Assembly: GCA_031270665.1 (NCBI GenBank)
Contig: JAISXD010000033.1
Location: forward strand, 1 to 35,442
DNA from: Tannerellaceae bacterium
GTDB lineage: Bacteria; Bacteroidota; Bacteroidia; Bacteroidales; Tannerellaceae
Reading direction: 5' to 3'
Length of the DNA stretch: 35,442 nt
The notes under the pieces are model-generated. The model was not told the origin of the DNA. It saw only the letters and a program-made list of their open reading frames with translations, and did no database searches. Positions 1 through 7,791 of the stretch are shown here, piece by piece. Positions within the stretch are counted from its first letter, which is position 1. The number at the start of each line of letters is the position of its first letter. A program made the position numbers and the translations under genes.

Positions 1-878
1 GAAGCGGCTATTTCCGTCAAATTGATTGTTATTTCTTCCCGGTTCAATAAATCTTCAATCCGTACTTCCGGCAGGTTTATGTAATTTACTTTTCCACTTT
101 CTATTTCATTGATGGATGGCGCCAATAACATTTTCACCCGTTTCTTTTCACAAAAACGAACAAAGCGTTCGTCTTCATATTTCACAGAACGATAATCGGG
201 AAACAGCACCGCTTTAACATACAGGCTGTCTACAAGCCTGCTGAAGGCTTCCTGCGTTTCAATGGAATACACGCGGTATCCACTGATGCGGATCGATCTG
301 TTTTTCCCGTTTGTCAGGCAACCGATGATACGGTAATTCCCTTTCATATTTTGTAAGGAAGAAGTCAGTAAATCCACAGAAGAAGCCTCCGTTCCGCAAA
401 TCAACAGGTTATCGCTGTTTGAAAATGTTTTATCCCTGATATAGTTATAGGCAAGGATCAATATCACCCGGAAAGTGGTCAAAATAAAATAGGTTCCGCA
501 TAAATCGATCAACAATTCCAACAAGACTCCTTTGGGGGTTGTCCATTTGGCAATAAACAACTCTGTCAATAAAAACAAAACAGCCACTTTAACAAAAACG
601 GCTGAAGCAATCCGCCCCGACTCAACAAACGCTGAATGGCGGATAACATTTTTATATGTTTGCAAACCCAGGAAACTTAGGATACTGCCTGCAACAGAGA
701 AAGAAAAAAGCCGTAGGACAGTCAAGAAGGAAGCATCAATGTAACTTGTAAAATAGCAGGTAAACCCCCAAGCTATAGCGGTGGCTATTGTTGATAACAG
801 TACATCTGAAATAAAAACGATCCAACGGTTAATATACTTCAGATGAGACAGATTCGTCAATAGATTCCTTATCCCCAT
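1..878 (-). CDS. CapD/FlaA1-like polysaccharide biosynthesis protein (nucleotide-sugar epimerase/dehydratase family), N-terminal part, runs off left edge
   Basis: The minus strand reads open from ATG at 878 to position 1 (292 codons, no stop). It begins MGIRNLLTNLSHLKYINRW and continues with four hydrophobic stretches in the first ~140 residues. Between them lies GLQTYKNVIRHS, the loop typical of membrane CapD/FlaA1/WbpM-type proteins. After the membrane part, SDNLLICGTEASS begins a Rossmann-like CoA/nucleotide-binding domain. The catalytic short-chain dehydrogenase domain would lie beyond the window edge. Full-length relatives convert UDP-GlcNAc-type sugars for capsule, O-antigen or protein glycans at the inner membrane. 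An in-frame upstream ATG at 998 would add 40 hydrophobic residues; I prefer 878 because the family normally starts with such a short leader before NRW. The exact substrate cannot be told from this half. Confidence 0.8.
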   Translation of the reverse strand, partial: MGIRNLLTNLSHLKYINRWIVFISDVLLSTIATAIAWGFTCYFTSYIDASFLTVLRLFSFSVAGSILSFLGLQTYKNVIRHSAFVESGRIASAVFVKVAVLFLLTELFIAKWTTPKGVLLELLIDLCGTYFILTTFRVILILAYNYIRDKTFSNSDNLLICGTEASSVDLLTSSLQNMKGNYRIIGCLTNGKNRSIRISGYRVYSIETQEAFSRLVDSLYVKAVLFPDYRSVKYEDERFVRFCEKKRVKMLLAPSINEIESGKVNYINLPEVRIEDLLNREEITINLTEIAA

Positions 879-1135
879 TTTATCGAGTTTATTAACAGTC
901 AGTTTTTTCTTACGGTAAAACAAAAAGCCATGCGGGAGAATAAAAGCAGCGACACAAACGGCCAACAAAAAACTCCCAAACAGGAATAATAGTTGCATAC
1001 AAATTCAATCAGGTTTAAATACACACAAAGGTTCGTCAGTCCCAAATAAGCGGAGTACCAACACACACACGAAAAAAGCCACTCTTTGATTATATTAATC
1101 GCAAAGTTTTTTTGATGATTTTTTAAATCACGGGG

Positions 1136-1164
1136 CAAATTTAGTAAATTAATTTATACTGCAA
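1136..1164 (-). promoter_or_regulatory. Bacteroidetes-type promoter for the CapD-like gene
   Basis: On the minus strand a TTG (1164-1162) is followed after 18 bases by TAAATTTG (1143-1136), matching the TTG-N19/20-TAnnTTTG pattern of the Bacteroidetes primary sigma factor. Transcription would start near 1128, leaving a leader of about 130 or 250 bases depending on which start codon is used. Confidence 0.55.
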
Positions 1165-1259
1165 GTCTTTTCATAGAAAAACTTGTGGTATGGACTGAAA
1201 GGGAGTACTTCCTTTCGGGCGGAGATAGAAGGAGAGGTGTTTATTATTCCTTCAAAAAT

Positions 1260-1369
1260 CCGTTATGATGTCTTCAGCAAACCATTATAGTGTCTTTCGT
1301 AAACCATTATAATGCTTTTACTAAACCACTATAATGGTTTGCTGGAGACACTATAATGATTTTTTTCCT
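1260..1369. repeat. Imperfect 22-bp tandem array with palindromic core
   Basis: Five units begin at 1260, 1282, 1304, 1326 and 1348, exactly 22 bases apart. Each opens with a variant of CCATTATAATG: CCGTTATGATG, CCATTATAGTG, CCATTATAATG, CCACTATAATG, ACACTATAATG. The core CATTATAATG is a perfect palindrome. The 17 bases at 1276-1292 are the exact reverse complement of 1327-1343, so a long hairpin or cruciform is possible. The array lies between the divergent CapD-like and AlkD-like genes. Confidence 0.8.
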
Positions 1370-1424
1370 TTCGGCAGTCTGTAATTCTGAGTTTACACAA
1401 ACGTAGTTTTAAGCGCCAAATCAC

Positions 1425-1432
1425 TATCTTTG
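1425..1432 (+). promoter_or_regulatory. -7 box TATCTTTG for the AlkD-like gene
   Basis: TATCTTTG matches TAnnTTTG and ends eight bases before the ATG at 1441. With the usual 5-7 base distance to the start point, the transcript would have almost no leader. Confidence 0.55.
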
Positions 1433-1440
1433 CCTCAGGT

Positions 1441-2112
1441 ATGGAAGATATTATCAGAGATATGCGAAGCAGGCTTCGCCGGGTTATGAATGGTGTGGCC
1501 TCTGCCGGTATGCGGGCGCAGGGTATTGATTATAAACTGAACTTCGGGGTGGCTCTGCCTCAAATAAAAGAGATGGCTTTACTGTATACAAAGGACGCTG
1601 TCCTGGCGGAAAGGCTGTGGAAAGAAGATGTACGCGAACTGAAGATTATGGCTACTTTGCTACAGCCTTATGAGGCGTTTACCCGTAAGCAGGCCGAACG
1701 GTGGGTGGCGGATATCCGGTATGTGGAAATCACCGAACAATATTGTATAAATTTATTGCAGTACCTTTCTTTTGCCGATGCATTGGCTGCCGGCTGGATT
1801 CACAGGGAAGAAGATTTTGTGCAGGTTACGGGATTTCTTTTATACGCCCGTTTGTTTTCCGCTAACTACCGGTTATCATCCGGACAAGAGCCCATTTTTT
1901 TAGATACAGCCCGCCAGGTGATGGATAAAGGAATTTCCCGCCCGCAGCGTTCGGCTGTTTTAGCGTTAAAACGGTATGGAAGGCAAAGCCGGCAACAGGC
2001 AGACCGGGCGCTCCATTCCATTGCCGGTTATGCCTGTTGCGGCTCTCCTGAAAGACAGGAATTTTACAACGATATTAAATTTGAGTTTGATTATTATTTT
2101 AAACATTCATAA
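1441..2112 (+). CDS. DNA alkylation repair protein (AlkD-like HEAT-repeat glycosylase family)
   Basis: This 223-residue soluble protein is made of amphipathic helices resembling the ALK/HEAT repeats of AlkD-type DNA glycosylases. Recognisable stretches are LNFGVALPQIKEMALLY, RLWKEDVRELKIMATLL and the later FLLYARLF and SAVLALKRYG. Family members remove bulky N3- or N7-alkylated purines from DNA. I cannot place every catalytic Trp/Asp with certainty in this divergent version, so activity is inferred. It starts at the ATG right after a -7 box and is followed 71 bases later by the Fur-family gene, which has its own -7 box. It is therefore likely a single-gene unit under a strong but leader-poor promoter. 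Confidence 0.75.
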   Translation: MEDIIRDMRSRLRRVMNGVASAGMRAQGIDYKLNFGVALPQIKEMALLYTKDAVLAERLWKEDVRELKIMATLLQPYEAFTRKQAERWVADIRYVEITEQYCINLLQYLSFADALAAGWIHREEDFVQVTGFLLYARLFSANYRLSSGQEPIFLDTARQVMDKGISRPQRSAVLALKRYGRQSRQQADRALHSIAGYACCGSPERQEFYNDIKFEFDYYFKHS

Positions 2113-2151
2113 TTCCCGATTCATAATTCTTTTAATTTAAGAAGAAAAACG

Positions 2152-2159
2152 TATCTTTG
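2152..2159 (+). promoter_or_regulatory. -7 box TATCTTTG for the Fur-family/purA unit
   Basis: TATCTTTG fits the Bacteroidetes -7 consensus 24 bases before the ATG at 2184, implying a leader of roughly 18 bases. The upstream half is only T-rich (around 2131). A short direct repeat, ATTCATAATTC at 2105-2115 and 2119-2129, lies just before it. Confidence 0.5.
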
Positions 2160-2183
2160 TCATTTGCGTGAAGTCGCCATTTT

Positions 2184-2657
2184 ATGGACAGCAGATTATA
2201 TAAAGAAATACAAGAGAGTTTCACTAACTATTTAACAGAAAAGAAACTTCGAAAAACCGAAGAGCGTTGTACCATCTTGGAGGGAGTATGCGCTTTTACG
2301 GGACATTTTAATATGGTTATGTTGTATAATAAAATGAAAGAATCCCGCTTCCACGTAAGTAAATCAACTGTTTATAACACATTGAATGTGTTGCTTGACG
2401 CCGGGATTGTGGTAAGTTACCAGGCCAACTCCCTATCGGTACAGTATGAACTGAAAAAATATGCAGAGACGCACTCGCATCTTTTCTGCACAAAATGCGG
2501 TTCGATCCGCGAAATCAAAAACATGCATGTAAAAGGTTGCCTGAATACACTGAAAACGCCCGGGTTCACGCCTGATTTCTATTCATTGTATATTTACGGG
2601 ATATGCCGCAAATGCAAAAACAAAATTCAGAAAGAAAGGACGAAACAAAACAAATAG
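2184..2657 (+). CDS. Fur-family metal-dependent transcriptional regulator
   Basis: This 157-residue protein has Fur architecture. An N-terminal winged helix (about residues 20-80, with STVYNTLNVLLDAGIV as recognition region) is followed by a dimerisation domain with HSHLFCTKCG. Two CxxC pairs (Cys102/105 and Cys141/144) form the structural zinc site, and His97 and His99 are candidate metal ligands. Fur, Zur and PerR homologues repress iron, zinc or peroxide genes when loaded with metal. The sequence alone does not decide which metal. The gene ends 15 bases before purA and is probably co-transcribed with it. A feoAB locus with an obvious operator is about 22 kb away and is a possible but untested target. 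Confidence 0.85.
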   Translation: MDSRLYKEIQESFTNYLTEKKLRKTEERCTILEGVCAFTGHFNMVMLYNKMKESRFHVSKSTVYNTLNVLLDAGIVVSYQANSLSVQYELKKYAETHSHLFCTKCGSIREIKNMHVKGCLNTLKTPGFTPDFYSLYIYGICRKCKNKIQKERTKQNK

Positions 2658-2672
2658 CTTAGATAAAGTAAA

Positions 2673-3944
2673 ATGAAAGTAGATGTTTTATTAGGATTAC
2701 AATGGGGCGATGAAGGAAAAGGGAAAATAGTAGACGTACTAACGCCTATGTATGATATTATAGCCCGTTTTCAGGGAGGCCCTAATGCCGGGCATACATT
2801 AGAGTTTAACGGACAAAAATATATTTTACGTTCTATCCCGTCCGGCATTTTCCAGGGCGGGAAAATAAATGTGATAGGTAACGGGGTTGTGCTCGACCCT
2901 TTCTTATTCAAACAAGAAGTGGAAGCGCTGGCCGAAAGCGGGCACGACCTGACAAAATGCCTGTTGATTTCAAAAAAAGCGCATCTGATCCTGCCTACAC
3001 ACCGTGTACTGGACGCCGCCTATGAAGCGGTAAAAGGAGACGGGAAAATAGGGACCACCGGAAAAGGCATCGGCCCGGCTTATACGGATAAAATAAGCCG
3101 CAACGGCCTGCGCGTAGGCGATTTGCTTCATAACTTTGAACCCAGGTACAGCGCTGCAAAAGCAAGGCACGAAGCTATATTAAAGTCGTTAAACTATACA
3201 TATGATATAAAAGAGCTGGAAGCCGAATGGCTGGAAGCGTTGGAATTTTTAAAGAAATTCACCCTGACGGATAGTGAACATACGATTAATAATGCACTGA
3301 ACGAAGGTAAATCTGTATTGGCGGAAGGTGCACAGGGAACTATGCTTGATATCGATTTCGGTTCTTACCCTTTCGTTACCTCTTCCAATACGGTATGTGC
3401 CGGATGTTGTACCGGTTTAGGGGTGGCTCCACGTAATATAGGCGAAGTATATGGCATCTTTAAAGCATATTGCACACGTGTAGGCAGCGGCCCTTTCCCT
3501 ACGGAATTGCTCGACGAAACCGGTGAAACGATTTGCCGGACAGGAAAAGAATTTGGTTCTGTAACCGGGCGTAAGCGGCGTTGTGGCTGGATCGACCTGG
3601 TTGCCCTTAAATATGCTGTTATGATAAATGGCGTTACCCGGCTTATCATGATGAAAAGCGATGTGCTGGATGGTTTTGATACGATAAAAGCCTGCGTGGC
3701 TTATACTATTAATGATAAAGAAGTAACGGAATTTCCTTACGAAGCGGATGATTCGCTCGAACCGGTTTATGTAGAATTATCCGGCTGGAAGACAGATATG
3801 TCAAAGATGCAAAGCGAAAACGAATTCCCCGAAGAATTTAATGCTTACCTTTCTTTCCTGGAAGAAGAATTAGGAACGCCGGTAGAGATCGTTTCGGTTG
3901 GCCCGGACCGCGAACAAACAATCATCCGGTATCAGGAAAACTAA
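2673..3944 (+). CDS. purA: Adenylosuccinate synthetase
   Basis: This 423-residue cytosolic enzyme makes adenylosuccinate from IMP, aspartate and GTP, the first committed step to AMP. Signatures are QWGDEGKGK at residues 10-18 with catalytic Asp13, and NAGHT with catalytic His41. Later come GIGPAYTDK, LAEGAQGTMLDIDFGSYPFVTSSN and the GTP-binding end EIVSVGPDREQTI. The length is normal for the family. It follows the Fur-family gene by 15 bases and precedes the zinc peptidase by 42 bases, so the three probably share a transcript. Pairing of purA with a Fur-family gene in one operon is seen here; a regulatory link between them is not shown. Confidence 0.97.
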   Translation: MKVDVLLGLQWGDEGKGKIVDVLTPMYDIIARFQGGPNAGHTLEFNGQKYILRSIPSGIFQGGKINVIGNGVVLDPFLFKQEVEALAESGHDLTKCLLISKKAHLILPTHRVLDAAYEAVKGDGKIGTTGKGIGPAYTDKISRNGLRVGDLLHNFEPRYSAAKARHEAILKSLNYTYDIKELEAEWLEALEFLKKFTLTDSEHTINNALNEGKSVLAEGAQGTMLDIDFGSYPFVTSSNTVCAGCCTGLGVAPRNIGEVYGIFKAYCTRVGSGPFPTELLDETGETICRTGKEFGSVTGRKRRCGWIDLVALKYAVMINGVTRLIMMKSDVLDGFDTIKACVAYTINDKEVTEFPYEADDSLEPVYVELSGWKTDMSKMQSENEFPEEFNAYLSFLEEELGTPVEIVSVGPDREQTIIRYQEN

Positions 3945-3986
3945 AAAGAGAGAAATTTGTTGTTTAATTAAAAATAAGTAGAACGT

Positions 3987-4673
3987 ATGTCAATTTATTG
4001 GATTATATTTATTGGTACAGCCCTTTTAAGCTGGTTGGTATCACATCGCTTGCAAGGCAAATTTGAAAAATATTCAAAAGTTCCCCTCCCCAATGGGATG
4101 ACCGGAAAAGAGGTAGCCGAGAAGATGCTGCGCGATAATGGTATTTATGATGTAAAGGTAATTTCGACCCCGGGGCATTTAACCGACCATTATAACCCGG
4201 CAAACCAAACCGTAAACCTGAGCGAATCCGTTTACCATAGTAATAGCGTAGCGGCAGCGGCTGTTGCGGCTCATGAATGTGGCCATGCCGTGCAACATGC
4301 AACGGCTTATGCGCCTTTAAAGATGCGTTCGGCGTTAGTGCCTGTTGTTAGTTTTTCTTCCAACATTATGACATGGGTACTGTTGGGCGGTATGATTTTA
4401 CTAAATACATTCCCCCAATTGTTGCTTTTTGGCATTATCTTGTTTGCAACAACAACATTATTTAGTTTTATCACCTTACCGGTGGAAATCAACGCCAGCC
4501 AACGCGCCGTGGCTTGGTTAAGCGATGCAGGTATCACCAATGTCAGCACGTACCCGCAAGCCGTTGATGCGTTGAGATCGGCAGCCTATACGTATGTAGT
4601 AGCAGCGCTGGGTTCTTTGGCTACCTTGTTGTATTATATCATGATATTTCTCAGCGGCCGGAGCCGTGATTGA
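3987..4673 (+). CDS. Zinc-dependent membrane peptidase (YugP family)
   Basis: This 228-residue integral membrane protein carries a zinc-peptidase signature, HECGH at residues 96-100 followed by AVQHATAYAPLKMRS. That combination identifies the neutral zinc metallopeptidase family typified by Bacillus YugP. Membrane segments are visible at about residues 3-18, 117-133, 138-160 and 203-222. The start ATG follows an A-rich stretch and gives the N-terminal MSIYWIIFIGTALLSW. It lies between purA and the DPP IV gene with gaps of 42 and 22 bases. The physiological substrate of the family is not established. Membrane-protein quality control is a reasonable guess only. Confidence 0.85.
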   Translation: MSIYWIIFIGTALLSWLVSHRLQGKFEKYSKVPLPNGMTGKEVAEKMLRDNGIYDVKVISTPGHLTDHYNPANQTVNLSESVYHSNSVAAAAVAAHECGHAVQHATAYAPLKMRSALVPVVSFSSNIMTWVLLGGMILLNTFPQLLLFGIILFATTTLFSFITLPVEINASQRAVAWLSDAGITNVSTYPQAVDALRSAAYTYVVAALGSLATLLYYIMIFLSGRSRD

Positions 4674-4695
4674 GAACCTGTATTCATTTTTATTT

Positions 4696-6870
4696 ATGAA
4701 ACGATTGGTTAGTGGCTTTTTATTCTTAACCCTTCTGTTCGGGAACGCTTTGGCACAGCAGGGGAGCAAGCAGGTAAACCTGAAAGATATTACCGATGGG
4801 AAATTCCGTCAGGCGACGGCTATTGGCGAAATACGCCCCATGCCCGGCGGAGCGTATTACACTGCCATGAATATAGAGCGGAATATGATCATTAAATATG
4901 CTTATCGCACGGGCAATCCTGTAGATACCTTATTTAATGTAAAGAAAGCCCGCGAATGTACATTCGATGATTTTGAAGGATATGAAATAGCAACTACCGG
5001 GCACCGTATTATTGTATGGCGCAATACGGAGCGTATCTACCGCCGTTCATTCAAAGCCGATGTGTACGACTATGATGTGCGCCGGAATTATGTAATGCCC
5101 CTGTCCGGCGAAAAAGGAAAAGTAATGATCCCTTCTTTTTCACCCGACGGGCGTATGTGCGCTTTCGTGCGCGATAATAACATATGGGTGAAGAAATTCG
5201 ATTTCGACACGGAAGTACAAGTTACAAAAGACGGAGAAGCAAACAAAATTCTGAATGGCGTAACAGACTGGGTATATGAAGAAGAGTTTAGTGTCACGAA
5301 TCTGATGGCCTGGTCGCCGGACAGCGAGGTTTTAGCTTTTGTACGCTTTGACGAAACAAATGTACCGCAAATGTCTATGCAAATCTATGGCGATGATCTT
5401 TATCCCGGATACTATAACTTTAAGTATCCCAAAGCCGGCGAACCGAACTCAAACGTATCGTTACATTCCTATATCGTTGATACCCGCGAAGTAAAGAACC
5501 TGAACGTTCCCGGTGAAGGAGACGGTTATATCCCAAGAATCACTTTCACGAACGAGCCGGGCCAATTGGCCGTCATGACACTGAACCGGCATCAGAACAT
5601 GTTCAACATGTATTATATCAATCCTAAAAGCGGCGTAGCCCGTTTAATACTGAAAGACGAAAACAAGGCTTACATTAATTCGGGTTGGCTTACATCTATC
5701 CGTTTCTATAAAGAAGGATTTACCTATGTGAGCGAAAAAAGCGGATATGCCCATGTATACCTTCATTCGCCCACCGGCGTTGTATTACGCCAGGTGACAA
5801 ACGGCAACTGGGATGTAACCAAGCTAAACGGATACCATGAAGCCACACAAACCGTATACTATGAATCGGCGGAAGAAAGCCCTCTCCGCCGTGCAGTCTA
5901 TACGATAGATGCGAAAGGGAAGAAAACAAAACTATCGACAGCCGAAGGCACCAACAGCGCCGTATTCAACGATAATTTCACCTATTATGTAAACAGCTAT
6001 TCCAATGCGAATACCCCTGTTACCGTCACGGTTAACGAAACAAAAACAGGCAAGGTGGCAAGGGTATTACAAGACAACGCCCGTTTAAAAGAACAATTGA
6101 CCGAATACGCCTACTCGCCGAAAGAGTTTATTAAAATCCATACGGCTTCGGACTATGAGCTAAATGCCTGGATTGTAAAACCGGTAAACTTCGACTCCAA
6201 CAAGAAATACCCTGTACTGATGGTACAATACAGCGGCCCCAACTCGCAACAAGTAGTAGACAGTTATGGTTTTGACTGGGAGCATTACCTGGCGTCAAAA
6301 GGAATGATCGTTGTCAGCGTAGACGGGCGTGGAACCGGGGCAAGAGGCGAAGTATTCCGTAAATGTACTTATTTGAAGATGGGCGTCATCGAAGCTAAAG
6401 ACCAGGTGGAAGCAGCGCGGGAATTGGGAAAACTACCTTATATAGACAAAGACCGCATAGCTATCTGGGGATGGAGTTTTGGAGGATACACTACATTAAT
6501 GGCCATGAGTACCGGCGATGGAGCGTTCAAAGCCGGGATTGCGGTAGCTCCTCCAACGGATTGGAAATATTATGATACCGTCTATACCGAACGCTTCATG
6601 CGGACGCCCGGGGAAAACTTTGAAGGTTATGCCGCAACGTCTCCTATCCGTTTGGCAAAAAGCCTGCAAGGCAAGCTTCTATTAGTTCACGGAACAGCAG
6701 ACGACAATGTGCATTTCGCGCAGACGATGGAGTATGCCGAAGCGTTGGTGCAGGCAAATAAACAATTTGAGATGCAGCTTTATAAAGACCGTAATCATGG
6801 TATTTCGGGAGGCAATACCCGTTACCACTTATATACCCGGATGTCTAACTTCTTATTTGACAACCTGTAA
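4696..6870 (+). CDS. Dipeptidyl peptidase IV (S9B prolyl oligopeptidase family), exported
   Basis: The gene encodes 724 residues from ATG 4696. A GTG ten codons upstream is open, but only the ATG gives a clean signal peptide (MKRLVSGFLFLTLLFGNALAQQ). An N-terminal beta-propeller carries DWVYEEEFSVTN, whose glutamates bind the substrate N-terminus in DPP IV. The C-terminal alpha/beta hydrolase has the nucleophile GWSFGGY (Ser594), the acid in HGTADDNVHF (near 669-670) and His701 in DRNHGI. The enzyme releases X-Pro or X-Ala dipeptides in the periplasm. It sits 22 bases after the zinc peptidase, and lipA starts directly at its stop codon. Together with the DPP III gene at 11563-13620 it suggests peptide feeding. 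Confidence 0.93.
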   Translation: MKRLVSGFLFLTLLFGNALAQQGSKQVNLKDITDGKFRQATAIGEIRPMPGGAYYTAMNIERNMIIKYAYRTGNPVDTLFNVKKARECTFDDFEGYEIATTGHRIIVWRNTERIYRRSFKADVYDYDVRRNYVMPLSGEKGKVMIPSFSPDGRMCAFVRDNNIWVKKFDFDTEVQVTKDGEANKILNGVTDWVYEEEFSVTNLMAWSPDSEVLAFVRFDETNVPQMSMQIYGDDLYPGYYNFKYPKAGEPNSNVSLHSYIVDTREVKNLNVPGEGDGYIPRITFTNEPGQLAVMTLNRHQNMFNMYYINPKSGVARLILKDENKAYINSGWLTSIRFYKEGFTYVSEKSGYAHVYLHSPTGVVLRQVTNGNWDVTKLNGYHEATQTVYYESAEESPLRRAVYTIDAKGKKTKLSTAEGTNSAVFNDNFTYYVNSYSNANTPVTVTVNETKTGKVARVLQDNARLKEQLTEYAYSPKEFIKIHTASDYELNAWIVKPVNFDSNKKYPVLMVQYSGPNSQQVVDSYGFDWEHYLASKGMIVVSVDGRGTGARGEVFRKCTYLKMGVIEAKDQVEAARELGKLPYIDKDRIAIWGWSFGGYTTLMAMSTGDGAFKAGIAVAPPTDWKYYDTVYTERFMRTPGENFEGYAATSPIRLAKSLQGKLLLVHGTADDNVHFAQTMEYAEALVQANKQFEMQLYKDRNHGISGGNTRYHLYTRMSNFLFDNL

Positions 6871-7716
6871 ATGGCGGAACGGGTTAGAAAACCGGATTGG
6901 TTAAAAATACGGTTGGGTGGAAACGAGCGTTTCGCGCAAACAAAAAGTATTGTAGAGTCACATTGCCTGCATACGATATGTACCAGCGGCAAATGCCCGA
7001 ACAGGGACGAATGTTGGAGCAAAGGCACGGCTACCTTTATGATAGGAGGCAATATATGTACCCGTTCGTGTAAATTCTGTAATACCCTGACGGGAAAACC
7101 CTTGCCCTTAAACCCGGAAGAACCCGCCCGGGTAGCAGAAAGTATCCGGCTGATGAGCTTGAAACATGCGGTTATCACATCGGTAGACCGGGACGACCTC
7201 CCCGACTTAGGCGCCCGGCATTGGGCGGATACCATACGAATGATAAAAAAAACAAACCCGGGAACGACCCTCGAAGTATTAATCCCCGATTTTCAGGGGA
7301 GAGTAGGATTGGTAGATATCGTAATCAACGAGTCGCCCGAGATTATCTCTCACAACATGGAAACCATTAAGCGTTTAACGCCTGCCATTCGCAGCGCCGC
7401 CCGGTATGGTACAAGCCTGTCTGTTCTTCAACATATTGCACAGAGAGGAATAACGGCCAAAACAGGAATTATGGTGGGCCTGGGAGAAACCGCAGAAGAG
7501 GTAGAAGAATTAATGGACGACGTGCGATCTGCGGGAACCTCCATCCTGACAATCGGCCAGTATTTGCAACCGTCCGGGAAAAACGTTCCCGTTTCGGCCT
7601 ATGTCTCTCCCGAACAATTTAACAGGTATAAAAATACAGCTATCCGTAAAGGGTTCAGGCATGTAGAAAGTGCTCCGTTGGTACGTTCATCTTATCATGC
7701 AGAAAAGCATGTGTAA
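6871..7716 (+). CDS. lipA: Lipoyl synthase
   Basis: This 281-residue radical SAM enzyme inserts two sulfurs into octanoyl groups on lipoyl carrier proteins. Both iron-sulfur clusters are legible. The auxiliary cluster uses Cys37, Cys42 and Cys48 (CTSGKCPNRDEC), and the radical SAM cluster uses Cys63, Cys67 and Cys70 (CTRSCKFC). The terminal RSSYHAEKH contains the conserved RSSY element whose serine ligates the auxiliary cluster. The ATG touches the DPP IV stop codon with no gap, so translation is likely coupled. No lipB or lplA partner is visible in the window. Confidence 0.96.
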   Translation: MAERVRKPDWLKIRLGGNERFAQTKSIVESHCLHTICTSGKCPNRDECWSKGTATFMIGGNICTRSCKFCNTLTGKPLPLNPEEPARVAESIRLMSLKHAVITSVDRDDLPDLGARHWADTIRMIKKTNPGTTLEVLIPDFQGRVGLVDIVINESPEIISHNMETIKRLTPAIRSAARYGTSLSVLQHIAQRGITAKTGIMVGLGETAEEVEELMDDVRSAGTSILTIGQYLQPSGKNVPVSAYVSPEQFNRYKNTAIRKGFRHVESAPLVRSSYHAEKHV

Positions 7717-7791
7717 TTATGAAACTTTTAAATACAGTCATTGTTTTATTATAAAGTATCGCATAATTATAAAAAAAGAAAGAATAAAGGA

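Larger units (their letters stand above)
879..1440. other. Divergent intergenic region without a convincing gene
   Basis: This 562-base gap holds the minus-strand promoter, the 22-bp repeat array and the plus-strand -7 box. It also has a 20-base near-palindrome at 1197-1216 (GAAAGG arm against CCTTTC arm, AGTACT centre). A minus-strand reading frame at 899-1138 starts only at TTG inside the promoter and looks non-coding. Confidence 0.6.

Noticed and set aside
899..1138. 79-residue minus-strand reading frame
   Set aside because: It starts at TTG inside the -7 box of the CapD-like gene, has odd composition (Cys, Phe, Tyr-rich), and overlaps the leader of that gene.
1260..1369. CRISPR array
   Set aside because: Units are 22 bases long and contiguous, with no unique spacers between identical repeats, and there are no cas genes.
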